NCBI RefSeq assembly: GCF_014646115.1
Contig: NZ_BMMV01000014.1
Coordinates: 102,469-166,468 of the forward strand
Direction: 5' to 3'
From: Streptomyces camponoticapitis
GTDB taxonomy: Bacteria > Actinomycetota > Actinomycetes > Streptomycetales > Streptomycetaceae
Length of the DNA stretch: 64,000 bases
A program made the position numbers and the translations under genes. Each line of letters starts with the position of its first letter. The first letter of the stretch is position 1. This document shows positions 16,108-24,218 of the stretch, piece after piece. The notes under the pieces were generated by a model. The model searched no databases. It worked only from the letters and a program-made list of their open reading frames with translations, and was not told the origin of the DNA.

Positions 16108-16584
16108 TCAGGTCTGAACCCGCACACCCTCACCGGGTGGCGCTCCCGACGCCCTTTCGGACTCCAGCGCGTTCTGCAGAATGATGACGGCCGCCACCTG
16201 ATCGATGACGGACCTGCCCTTCTTGGACTTCACACCCGAGGCGCGCAGTCCCTGGCCGGCGGTCACCGTGGTCATTCTCTCATCAACCAGCCGCACCGGG
16301 ACCGGCGCGATCCGACGGGCGACCTCTTCCGCGAACGCCCGCACCTTGACCGCCGCCGGTCCCTCACCACCGCTGAGCGAGCGTGGCAGACCGACGACGA
16401 CCTCGATCGGCTCGTACTCCTCGACGAGTTGCACGAGGCGCCGGTGGGCGGCCGGGACATCACGTCCGGGCACGGTCTCCACCGGCGTCGCGAGGAGCCC
16501 GTCGGGGTCGCACGAGGCAACCCCGATCCGGGCGTCCCCGACGTCGACGGCCAGTCTCCGGCCCCGGCGCGCGAGCGCGCTCAC
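16108..16584 (-). CDS. ruvX: YqgF/RuvX-family nuclease (putative pre-16S rRNA processing)
   Basis: 158 residues, RNase H-like fold. The first catalytic Asp is in LAVDVGDARIGVA, the Glu/Asp positions follow in VVVGLPRSLSGGEG and VRLVDERMTT, and VIDQVAAVIILQNALE closes the domain. Family members process the 5' end of 16S rRNA or act as Holliday-junction resolvases. GTG at 16582-16584. It sits 63 bases after alaS, the conserved alaS-ruvX-mltG order of actinobacteria. Confidence 0.92.
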   Translation of the reverse strand: MSALARRGRRLAVDVGDARIGVASCDPDGLLATPVETVPGRDVPAAHRRLVQLVEEYEPIEVVVGLPRSLSGGEGPAAVKVRAFAEEVARRIAPVPVRLVDERMTTVTAGQGLRASGVKSKKGRSVIDQVAAVIILQNALESERASGAPPGEGVRVQT

Positions 16585-16647
16585 GCCGCCACGACCCCGA
16601 TCATGTCCCCGGCCGCCATGTCCCCGGCCGCGTGCTCACGCATGTCT

Positions 16648-19317
16648 TCAGGACGTCCCCTCGACAAGGCGCTCCACCGCGGCCACGGCGTCACCGATGG
16701 CCTCGGGATTCTGACCGCCGCCCTGGGCGACGTCCGGCTTGCCGCCGCCTCCGCCGCCGAGGGTCTTGGCGGCGGCGCGGACCAGCTCGCCGGCCTTGAA
16801 CCCGCGCTCACGGGCCGCCTCGTTGGTGGCGATGACCGTCAGCGGGCGTCCGCCCACCGTCGTGAACAGCGCGACGACCGCCGGGCGGCCACCGGTGATC
16901 CGGCCGCGCACGTCCAGCACCAGCCTGCGCAGGTCGTCGGCCGACGTACCGTCCGGCACCTGGCCGGTGACCAGGGCCGTACCCCGTACGTCCCGGGCGC
17001 CCTCGACCAGTCCGGCGGCGGCGGCCAGCACCTTCTCCGCGCGGAACTTCTCGATCTCCTTCTCGGCGTCCCTCAGCTTGGCGAGCATGCCGGCGATCTT
17101 CTCCGGCAGTTCCTCGGAGCGGCCCTTGACCAGCTCCTGGAGCTGGGCGACGACGGTGTGCTCCTTGGCGAGGAAGTTGTAGGCGTCGACACCCACCAGC
17201 GCCTCGATACGGCGCACACCGGACCCGATCGAGGACTCGCCGAGCAGCTTCACCAGGCCCAGCTGGGCGGTGTTGTGCACGTGCGTGCCGCCGCACAGCT
17301 CCTTGGAGAAGTCGCCGATGGTGACGACGCGGACGCGCTCGCCGTACTTCTCGCCGAACTCGGCGATGGCGCCCTGCTTCTTGGCCTCGTCGATGGACAT
17401 GACCTCGGCCTGGACGTCGAGTTCACGCCCGAGCACCTCGTTGATCTTCTGCTCGACGTCGGTGAGAACCGTGCCCGGTACGGCGGCCGGCGAACCGAAG
17501 TCGAAGCGGAAGCGGCCCGGGGAGTTCTCGGAACCGGCCTGGGCGGCCGTCGGGCCGAGGGCGTCGCGCAGCGCCTGGTGCGTCAGATGGGTGGCGCTGT
17601 GGGCGCGGGCGATGGCGCGGCGGCGCCGGGTGTCGATGGCGGCGAACGCGGCCGAACCGACCGTGACCTCACCGACCTGCACGGACCCCTTGTGCACGGA
17701 GACACCCGGGACCGGCTGCTGGACGTCGCGGACCTGGATGACCGCGCCGGTGTCGAGGCGGATCCGCCCCTGGTCGGCGAGCTGGCCGCCGCCCTCGGCA
17801 TAGAACGGGGTGCGGTCCAGTACGACCTCGACCTCGTCGCCCTCGGTGGCGGCGGGCGACGGCACACCGTCGACCAGCAGGCCGACGATCCGCGACTCGC
17901 CCTCGGTGCTGGAGTAGCCGGTGAACTCGGTGGCGCCGGAGGTGTCGGCGACCTCGCGGTAGGACGAGAGGTCGGCGTGGCCTGTCTTCTTCGACCTGGC
18001 GTCGGCCTTGGCCCGGTCCCGCTGCTCCTTCATGAGCCGGCGAAAGCCGTCCTCGTCCACGGAGACGCCCTGTTCGGCGGCCATTTCGAGGGTGAGGTCG
18101 ATCGGGAAGCCCCAGGTGTCGTGGAGCAGGAACGCCTTGTCGCCGGGCAGTACCGTGCCGCCGGCGGCCTTGGTCTCGGTGACGGCGGTGTCGAGGATGT
18201 TGGTGCCGCCCTTGATGGCCTTCAGGAAGGCGGCTTCCTCGGCGAGGGCGACCGTCTCGATGCGCTTGCGGTCGGTGATCAGCTCCGGGTACTGCTGGCC
18301 CATCGACGGGATGACCACGTCGATGAGGTCGGCGACGACCGGTCCGGTGGCGCCGAGGAGCCGCATGTTGCGCACGGCGCGGCGCAGGATGCGGCGCAGG
18401 ACGTAGCCGCGGCCCTCGTTGCCGGGGGTGACGCCGTCGCCGATGAGCATCACGGAGGTGCGCATGTGGTCGGTGACGACGCGCAGGGAGACGTCCGAGG
18501 CGGGGTCGGCGCCGTAGCGGACGCCGGTCAGTTCGGTCGCCTTGTCGATGACGGCCATCGACGTGTCGATCTCGAACATGTTGTGGACGTCCTGGAGGAC
18601 CATGGCGAGGCGTTCGAGGCCGAGTCCGGTGTCGATGTTCTTGGACGGCAGGTCGCCGAGGATCTCGAAGTCGTCCTTGCCCTCGCCGGCGCCGCGCTCG
18701 TACTGCATGAAGACCAGGTTCCAGATCTCCACGTAGCGCTCGTCGTTGACGGCGGGGCCGCCCTCTTCGCCGAACGCCGGGCCGCGGTCGTAGAAGATCT
18801 CCGAGCAGGGACCGCAGGGGCCGGGCACGCCCATGGACCAGTAGTTCTCCTTCTTGCCCAGACGCTGGATCCGCTCGGCGGGGAAGCCGACCTTGTCCGT
18901 CCAGATGCCGGCGGCCTCGTCGTCGTCCAGATAGACCGTGACCCACAGCCTGTCGGGGTCGAGGCCGTACCCGCCGTCGGCCACCGGGGTGGTCAGCAGC
19001 TCCCAGGCCAGCGTGATGGCGCCTTCTTTGAAGTAGTCGCCGAAGGAGAAGTTGCCGCACATCTGGAAGAACGTGCCGTGCCGGGTGGTCTTGCCGACCT
19101 CTTCGATGTCCGGCGTACGCACGCACTTCTGGACGCTCGTCAGCCGCGGGGCGGGAGGCTTGACCTCGCCGAGGAAGTACGGCTTGAAGGGGACCATGCC
19201 CGCGGGGACCAGGAGCAGAGTCGGGTCGTCCGCGATGAGCGACGCCGAAGGGACGGCGGTGTGGCCGCGCCCCTCGAAGAAGCTCAGCCAGCGGCGGCGG
19301 ATTTCGGCCGACTCCAT
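16648..19317 (-). CDS. alaS: Alanyl-tRNA synthetase
   Basis: 889 residues, full length. The class II core with motif 1-3 occupies about 1-460, followed by the editing domain with the zinc ligands HSATH and CGGTHV, and the C-Ala domain ending GGGGGGKPDVAQGGG. It charges tRNA-Ala and clears Ser/Gly mischarging. ATG at 19315-19317 shares one base with the stop of the upstream gene (TGATG), so it is coupled to it. No T-box leader was found. Confidence 0.97.
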   Translation of the reverse strand: MESAEIRRRWLSFFEGRGHTAVPSASLIADDPTLLLVPAGMVPFKPYFLGEVKPPAPRLTSVQKCVRTPDIEEVGKTTRHGTFFQMCGNFSFGDYFKEGAITLAWELLTTPVADGGYGLDPDRLWVTVYLDDDEAAGIWTDKVGFPAERIQRLGKKENYWSMGVPGPCGPCSEIFYDRGPAFGEEGGPAVNDERYVEIWNLVFMQYERGAGEGKDDFEILGDLPSKNIDTGLGLERLAMVLQDVHNMFEIDTSMAVIDKATELTGVRYGADPASDVSLRVVTDHMRTSVMLIGDGVTPGNEGRGYVLRRILRRAVRNMRLLGATGPVVADLIDVVIPSMGQQYPELITDRKRIETVALAEEAAFLKAIKGGTNILDTAVTETKAAGGTVLPGDKAFLLHDTWGFPIDLTLEMAAEQGVSVDEDGFRRLMKEQRDRAKADARSKKTGHADLSSYREVADTSGATEFTGYSSTEGESRIVGLLVDGVPSPAATEGDEVEVVLDRTPFYAEGGGQLADQGRIRLDTGAVIQVRDVQQPVPGVSVHKGSVQVGEVTVGSAAFAAIDTRRRRAIARAHSATHLTHQALRDALGPTAAQAGSENSPGRFRFDFGSPAAVPGTVLTDVEQKINEVLGRELDVQAEVMSIDEAKKQGAIAEFGEKYGERVRVVTIGDFSKELCGGTHVHNTAQLGLVKLLGESSIGSGVRRIEALVGVDAYNFLAKEHTVVAQLQELVKGRSEELPEKIAGMLAKLRDAEKEIEKFRAEKVLAAAAGLVEGARDVRGTALVTGQVPDGTSADDLRRLVLDVRGRITGGRPAVVALFTTVGGRPLTVIATNEAARERGFKAGELVRAAAKTLGGGGGGKPDVAQGGGQNPEAIGDAVAAVERLVEGTS

Positions 19318-19694
19318 CAGTGGTCCTCATTCCGGTTGTGCGGTGTACGCGAGTTGAATCTGTCGCTGTGGTCGTGGTTTCGGTACTCGTCGCCGTGCTC
19401 GTCGTACCGGCGTTCGGCGCGGCCCTCGACGGCGAGGCGCCGCTGGGCGGGGAGTTCGGGGTCGGCCGGGGCGTCGAGCCCCAGCACCTCGCCCAGTTCG
19501 GACTCACGCTGGGCCATACCCGCCCGGACGTCGAGTGCGAAGTCCCTGAGCCGGTGTCCGGCGTCGACGGCCTTGTCGGCCGCCTGTGCGGCGAGGCTCT
19601 CGGGCGTCAGCCGGCGGAGTTTGCTGTGGACCTTGGTGGTGGCCCACACACCGGCCGCCGCGCCCGCGGTGAACCAGAACGTACGGCGGAACAT
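19317..19694 (-). CDS. Small membrane-anchored protein (DUF6167-like) upstream of alaS
   Basis: 125 residues. One N-terminal hydrophobic segment (about 5-20: TFWFTAGAAAGVWATT) is followed by a helical region LTPESLAAQAADKAVDAGHRLRDFA that looks coiled-coil, and a His/Asp/Arg-rich tail ending HNRNEDH. I believe it belongs to a Streptomyces family of unknown function that always lies between the DUF948 gene and alaS. ATG with GAGG upstream; 7 bases from the DUF948 stop. Confidence 0.8.
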   Translation of the reverse strand: MFRRTFWFTAGAAAGVWATTKVHSKLRRLTPESLAAQAADKAVDAGHRLRDFALDVRAGMAQRESELGEVLGLDAPADPELPAQRRLAVEGRAERRYDEHGDEYRNHDHSDRFNSRTPHNRNEDH

Positions 19695-19701
19695 CGCTGC
19701 C

Positions 19702-20166
19702 TCAGCCCTTCTGCTTCCTGCTGCGTCGGGCGGACGGAACGGTCCTGCCCACGATGACCGTGCGCCGGCCGCGCGCGGCCGGTACCGATGGCTTGCGGTC
19801 GGCGGGCGCCGGTTCGGCCGGGGTCTTGCGGCCCATCGCCCGCCGCACCCCGTAGCCGAAGGCCGCGACCTTCACGAGGGGTCCGCCGAAGGTGGACGCC
19901 ACGGTCGTGGAGAGCGCCGACGCGTTGGAGGTGACCTCCTGGACGTCCGTGGCGATGGCGTCGACCCGGTCGAGCTGGGTCTGCGCCGCGCGTACGGTCG
20001 CCGAAGCGTCCGCCAGCAGCGGTACGGCCTGTTCGGTCACGTCCGCCACGAGTTTGGTGGTCGCCTTGAGCGTCTGCGCCAGCCTCACGAGCACCACGGC
20101 GAGGAGGGTGACCAGAACCGCCCAGAAGACGGCAACCAGGATCCCGGCAACCTCTCCACCGGTCAC
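19702..20166 (-). CDS. DUF948-type membrane protein
   Basis: 154 residues. A clear N-terminal transmembrane helix (about 6-28, VAGILVAVFWAVLVTLLAVVL) is followed by a long helix-rich stretch (30-90: VADVTEQAVPLLADASATV) with the regular Val/Leu/Thr spacing of DUF948 (methyl-accepting-chemotaxis-like coiled coils). A basic Arg/Lys tail ends the protein. The function is unknown; its place ahead of alaS is conserved. GTG start at 20164-20166 with a weak GAGAG box. Confidence 0.82.
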   Translation of the reverse strand: MTGGEVAGILVAVFWAVLVTLLAVVLVRLAQTLKATTKLVADVTEQAVPLLADASATVRAAQTQLDRVDAIATDVQEVTSNASALSTTVASTFGGPLVKVAAFGYGVRRAMGRKTPAEPAPADRKPSVPAARGRRTVIVGRTVPSARRSRKQKG

Positions 20167-20346
20167 GCTGCACCGCTCTCTGCGTTGATGGGTCGCTCGG
20201 GTCGCACCGGATCCGAACGGCCCGGCCGACCCGAGAAAAGTCTTCTCTCGACCCTATCGCGCCCGGAGTGGCTCCCCGTACCGCTTTAAGGCGGTCACGG
20301 ACCCACCCCGTCGGCCGGGGCGGGGCGGAGGAGTCGCCGCGGCGGA

Positions 20347-20385
20347 TTGTACGCGGTGCGGTCGCGCGAGTACTGTGCGTGTCTC
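20347..20385 (+). promoter_or_regulatory. Promoter of a probable leaderless transcript
   Basis: TTGTAC (20347-20352), an 18-base spacer and TACTGT (20371-20376) precede the ATG at 20386 by 9 bases, and no Shine-Dalgarno is visible. Transcription would begin at or near the start codon, as in many Streptomyces genes. Confidence 0.5.
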
Positions 20386-22668
20386 ATGCGACCTGTCCCC
20401 GGCAATCTCCCCGCGGAGCTGAACCGGTTCGTGGGCCGTGCCGACGAACTGGCGGAGCTGGCACGTCTGCTCACCCGGACCCGGCTGATCACCCTGGTGG
20501 GGGTGGGCGGTGTCGGCAAGACGCGGCTGGCCGTGCAAGCGGCCCGTGCCCTCCGGCCGGAGGAGCTGCGAAAACGCTACGGCGACGGTGTCTGGCTGGT
20601 CGAACTCTCCGCCGTCCGCGACCCCGGACTGCTCGACCACGCGCTCCTCGACGCCCTCCGCATCACCGACCACAGCGGCCGGCCGACCCGGGAGATGCTG
20701 CACACCCATCTCGCCGACCGCCGCCTGCTGTTGGTGCTGGACGGCGTCGAGCAGCTGGTCGAGCGGTGCGCGGAGCTCGTACGGGATCTGCTGCGCCGCT
20801 GCCCCGGCCTCCAGGTGCTGGCCGTCGGCCGTCGGCCCCTCCGGCTGGCCGGCGAACGGACCTTCCCGCTCGCCCCGATGTCGGACACCGACGCGCGGCG
20901 GCTCTTCGCCGACCGGGCCGACGGCGTCGCGCCCGGCGGCCGCCGACTCGACGAACACCGTGACGCCGTACGGGAGTTGTGCCGCAGACTCGACGGCATC
21001 CCGCTCGCGCTCGAACTGGCCGCCGCCCGGCTGCGCGTCCTGTCCGTCGAGCAGATCCTGCGGCGGGTGGACGACCGCTTCCAGCTGCTCACCGGGGGCT
21101 CGCGCGGTGAGCTGCCGCGCCACCGCACGCTCCGTACCGCGATCGGCTGGAGCCACGAGCTGTGCACCCCGGCCGAACGGCTGCTGTGGGCACGGCTCTC
21201 CGTCTTCGCCGGGCCCTTCGACCTGGAGGCGGTCGAGTACGTCTGCGCGGGCCCCGAGCTGCCGGCGGCGAGCGTGCTCGACGTGCTCGACGCCCTGGTC
21301 GCCCAGTCCCTGGTCGTACCGGAGGAGACGCCGGCCGGGCCGCGCTACCGGATGCTGGACACGGTGCGCGCGTACGGCGCCCAGTGGCTGGAGGCCCTGG
21401 GGGACACCGGCCGGATGCGCCGCAGACACCGGGACTGGTACGTGGGACTGGCCACCTGGTGCGAACTGGACTGGTTCAGCCCCCGGCAGGCGGAGATCGC
21501 CGCCTGCGCCGACAGCGCGCTGCCCAATCTGCGCGCGGCCATCGAACTCTGTCTGGAGACGGAGGGCGAGGCCTATCTCGGGCAGTATCTGGCGGGCACG
21601 CTCTGGTTCTACTGGGCGGGCTGCGGCCGGCTCACCGAAGGGCGGCACTGGCTGGAGCGGGTCCTCGCGTCGGCCGATCCGCGGGACGAGGGCCTGAACG
21701 ACGAGACCTGTCAGGACGAGCCCCGTCCGGAGAAGGCCCGCCGGGAGGGCTCCCCGCACGCCGGGTCACGGCTCAAGGCCCTGTGGGTGCTGGGCCATGT
21801 GGCGATCCTCCAGGGCGACAACACAGCCGCGGTGGGTGCTCTGTACGAATGCCGGGGAGAGGCCGCCCGTACGGAGAACGCGCTGGCGCTCACGTACGCC
21901 GAGCACCGGCTGGGCTGTCTCGCGCTCCTCTCCGGCGACATGCCGCGCGCCGAACGGCTGCTGCGCGCCGCGCTCGGCGGCTACCACGAGCTGGGCGAAC
22001 TCAACAGCAACGTGCTGATGGGCCAGGCGGAGCTGGCCCTCGCCCTGGTCTTCCAGGGCGACCTGGACACGGCCGTCGCGCTCTGCGCCGATGTCCGGGA
22101 CATCTGCGAGGACAGCGGCGAACGCTGGACCCGGTCCTACGCCCTGTACGTCCACGCGTACGCGGCCTGGGCGCGCGGCCGGCTCGGCGAGGCCCGCGCG
22201 CTGCTGGCCGAGTCCGTCGCCATCCACCACACCTTCAACGACCTGGTCGGGCTGGTGCTGTCCATGGAGCTGATGGCGCTGGTGACGGCGGGCGAAGGGG
22301 ACCCGGCCGAGGCCGCGGTGCTCCAGGGCGCGGCCACCCGGCTCTGGCAGTCGGTCGGGGCGCCCCTGTTCGGCTCCCCCGCCTTCGGTGCGCCGCGCGA
22401 GCAGTGCGAACGCCGGGCCAAGGATCTGCTGGGTCCCGAGCTGTACGGCGCCCATGTGGCGGAGGGACACGCCCTGCCGCCGGCGGCGGCCGTGGAACGC
22501 GCGCTGGCCGGGCCGCGCGGGGCCGGGCTGCTCCCCCGTCAGCTGTCCGGCGGCCACAGGGAGATGCCGGACCGGAAGGCCGACCGGGAAACGGGCCTCG
22601 CGGCGGGCCTGGAAAAGCGAGAGCCCGCCGGCTCCCCCGGCCAGATCGGCGGGGAAGCGGCGGGCTGA
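20386..22668 (+). CDS. NB-ARC/TPR signal-transduction ATPase without DNA-binding domain
   Basis: 760 residues. P-loop GVGGVGKTR at 39-47, Walker B LLLVLDGVEQL near 112-122, the GxP motif DGIPLALELAAARL, then a winged-helix segment RTAIGWSHELCTPAERLLWARLSVFAG and TPR-like helices to about 700. This is the C-terminal machinery of AfsR/SARP and LuxR-type regulators, but neither a SARP nor an HTH output domain is attached. It may be a standalone sensor or scaffold. The ATG at 20386 removes 13 residues from the longest reading and fits the promoter. It is convergent with rpsD. Confidence 0.85.
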   Translation: MRPVPGNLPAELNRFVGRADELAELARLLTRTRLITLVGVGGVGKTRLAVQAARALRPEELRKRYGDGVWLVELSAVRDPGLLDHALLDALRITDHSGRPTREMLHTHLADRRLLLVLDGVEQLVERCAELVRDLLRRCPGLQVLAVGRRPLRLAGERTFPLAPMSDTDARRLFADRADGVAPGGRRLDEHRDAVRELCRRLDGIPLALELAAARLRVLSVEQILRRVDDRFQLLTGGSRGELPRHRTLRTAIGWSHELCTPAERLLWARLSVFAGPFDLEAVEYVCAGPELPAASVLDVLDALVAQSLVVPEETPAGPRYRMLDTVRAYGAQWLEALGDTGRMRRRHRDWYVGLATWCELDWFSPRQAEIAACADSALPNLRAAIELCLETEGEAYLGQYLAGTLWFYWAGCGRLTEGRHWLERVLASADPRDEGLNDETCQDEPRPEKARREGSPHAGSRLKALWVLGHVAILQGDNTAAVGALYECRGEAARTENALALTYAEHRLGCLALLSGDMPRAERLLRAALGGYHELGELNSNVLMGQAELALALVFQGDLDTAVALCADVRDICEDSGERWTRSYALYVHAYAAWARGRLGEARALLAESVAIHHTFNDLVGLVLSMELMALVTAGEGDPAEAAVLQGAATRLWQSVGAPLFGSPAFGAPREQCERRAKDLLGPELYGAHVAEGHALPPAAAVERALAGPRGAGLLPRQLSGGHREMPDRKADRETGLAAGLEKREPAGSPGQIGGEAAG

Positions 22669-22674
22669 ACGCGC

Positions 22675-22715
22675 GTACTACGCCTGGATCAGCTGGTGAT
22701 CAGCGGGCGTAGTAC
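22675..22715. terminator. Hairpin between NB-ARC gene and rpsD
   Basis: gtactacgcc (22675-22684) pairs with ggcgtagtac (22706-22715), with an inner atcagc/gctgat-like pairing. The right arm encodes the last residues EYYAR of S4 and includes its stop, so the terminator is built into the end of the rpsD reading frame. Confidence 0.55.
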
Positions 22716-23314
22716 TCGACGACGAGCTGCTCGTCGCAGATGACCGGGATTTCCTTGCGCAGCGGCTCGCGGTCCAGACGGAACGCCAGCGCCTTCAGGT
22801 TGACCTGGATGTAGCGCGGGGTCTCGCCGTCCGTGTCGTAGCCACCCTCGCGCGCGACCTGGAAGGGAACCTTCTCGCGGCTGCGCTCGCGGACCATCAC
22901 GACGTCGTCGGGACGGACGCGGAACGACGGCTTGTCGACCTTGCCGCCGTTGACCTCGATGTGGCCGTGGACGACCATCTGACGGGCCTGGTAGATGGTG
23001 CGGGCGATGCCCGAACGCAGGACCAGGGCGTCGAGACGACGCTCCAGCTCGACGACCAGGGCCTCGCCGGTCTTGCCGCCGGCCTTGCGGGCGCGGTCGT
23101 AGGCGCGGGCCATCTGGCGCTCGCTGATGTCGTACTGAGCACGCAGACGCTGCTTCTCCAGCAGACGGACCTTGTAGTCACTGTTCTGCTTGCGGCCGCG
23201 GCCGTGCTCGCCCGGCGGGTAGGGACGGGCCTCGAAGTACTTCACGGCCTTCGGCGTCAGCGCGATACCGAGCGCGCGTGACTTCTTGACCTTGGGACGC
23301 GACTGGTTAGGCAC
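22700..23314 (-). CDS. rpsD: 30S ribosomal protein S4
   Basis: 204 residues; primary 16S-binding protein. It is the zinc-free (C-minus) form: the N-terminal region MPNQSRPKVKKSRALG has no Cys4 ribbon. The S4 RNA-binding domain is about 95-155 (LVLRSGIARTIYQARQMVVHGHIEVNG). The gene stands alone rather than in the alpha operon, normal for Streptomyces. GTG at 23312-23314 with GGAGG 9 bases upstream. Its promoter region is shared with the iron box at 23338. Confidence 0.96.
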   Translation of the reverse strand: MPNQSRPKVKKSRALGIALTPKAVKYFEARPYPPGEHGRGRKQNSDYKVRLLEKQRLRAQYDISERQMARAYDRARKAGGKTGEALVVELERRLDALVLRSGIARTIYQARQMVVHGHIEVNGGKVDKPSFRVRPDDVVMVRERSREKVPFQVAREGGYDTDGETPRYIQVNLKALAFRLDREPLRKEIPVICDEQLVVEYYAR

Positions 23315-23337
23315 GTTCTCCAGACCTCCGTTGTAGG

Positions 23338-23356
23338 TTAGGTTAGGCTCACCTTA
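23338..23356 (+). promoter_or_regulatory. Iron box (DmdR1/IdeR operator)
   Basis: TTAGGTTAGGCTCACCTTA matches the actinobacterial iron-box consensus TTAGGTTAGGCTAACCTAA at 17 of 19 positions. It ends 15 bases before the ATG of the DUF2470 gene and 24 bases upstream of the rpsD start codon on the other strand. Established knowledge: iron-loaded DmdR/IdeR repressors bind such sites. Inference: the DUF2470 gene is induced in iron limitation. Confidence 0.82.
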
Positions 23357-23371
23357 CTCAAAGGAGATCGC

Positions 23372-24175
23372 ATGTCTCGTCGCCCTGGGAACACCACGCG
23401 CATCACAGACAGTCTCGACGCGCAGGGCATCGATACGACGGAGGTCCGATCAGCTCATGGTCAGCCGCGTCCCAGCGGGCTTGAAATCGCCCGGATGCCG
23501 TCAGCAGCCGAGCGCACACGAACTCTCGTACAGAGTACATGCTCAGCGGTGCTGCTCGTCCCGGGCCTGGACGCCCTGCGACCCGACCAGTTGATGCCCG
23601 ACGCGCGGACCGTGGACGGCGAAGGCGACCTGCTGCTGGCCTTCGCGGCGGACTCCCCCGTCGTCCGGGCGGCGACGCGCGCGCAGGCCGACGAGCTGGC
23701 CGCGGTGCTGGAGATCACCGATGTCGCGCCGGTCTCCGTGCCCCACCGTATCCGGGGCCGCGCCTGGGTCTCCGGCTGGCTGACGCGCGTACCCGGCGCG
23801 GCCGAGCCCGGCCGGACGACTCTCCGGCTGGAGGTCGGCGAGGCGTACGTGGACGACCTGTGGGGCGCCGAGTCGGTGGAGGCGGACGAGTTCACCGCCG
23901 CCGTACCGGACCCCCTCTCGGAGCACGAGGCCGAACTGCTCCAGCATCTGCACGCCGCGCACAGCACCGAGGTGCAAACGCTGCGCTCGCTGCTCGGCGA
24001 GCGCACCGGCGGCGGGGCGGCGGCCGTACCGGTCGGCGTGGACCGCTTCGGGCTCAGGGTCCGCTTCACCGGCGTCAACTGCTTCGACGCCCGCTTCGAC
24101 TTCCCCGAGCCGGTGCGCGACGTGGGCGAGCTGCGCCGTGCCATGCACGCGCTCTTCGAGGCCGCGAACAGCTGA
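23372..24175 (+). CDS. DUF2470 domain protein under an iron box
   Basis: 267 residues. The C-terminal part (about 190-262: LLQHLHAAHSTEVQTLR and VDRFGLRVRFTG) resembles DUF2470, the domain found at the end of HugZ-type heme-utilisation proteins and pyridoxamine-oxidase-like proteins, where it contacts heme. The N-terminal 170 residues look like the split-barrel-like partner region, but no flavin motif is obvious. The ATG at 23372 has AAGGAG at 23361-23366. With the iron box it suggests a role in heme or iron handling. Divergent from rpsD, convergent with rarA. Confidence 0.75.
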   Translation: MSRRPGNTTRITDSLDAQGIDTTEVRSAHGQPRPSGLEIARMPSAAERTRTLVQSTCSAVLLVPGLDALRPDQLMPDARTVDGEGDLLLAFAADSPVVRAATRAQADELAAVLEITDVAPVSVPHRIRGRAWVSGWLTRVPGAAEPGRTTLRLEVGEAYVDDLWGAESVEADEFTAAVPDPLSEHEAELLQHLHAAHSTEVQTLRSLLGERTGGGAAAVPVGVDRFGLRVRFTGVNCFDARFDFPEPVRDVGELRRAMHALFEAANS

Positions 24176-24218
24176 GCGCGAACGGCACGGCACCCGCACC
24201 CGCACCCGCACCGAATAC

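Noticed and set aside
14812..20289. A 1,825-codon open frame on the plus strand antisense to mltG, ruvX and alaS
   Set aside because: High-GC third positions leave the opposite strand without stops. The minus-strand reading gives full-length known proteins, while the plus reading has no domain and Arg/Ala/Gly-biased composition.
22621..22667. agcccgccg/cggcgggct inverted repeat near the end of the NB-ARC gene
   Set aside because: Lies within the coding sequence, large loop, and the stronger hairpin at 22675 explains termination better.
24189..24213. Tandem cacccg repeats between the DUF2470 gene and rarA
   Set aside because: Only about four short copies in a 43-base gap; too small to interpret.
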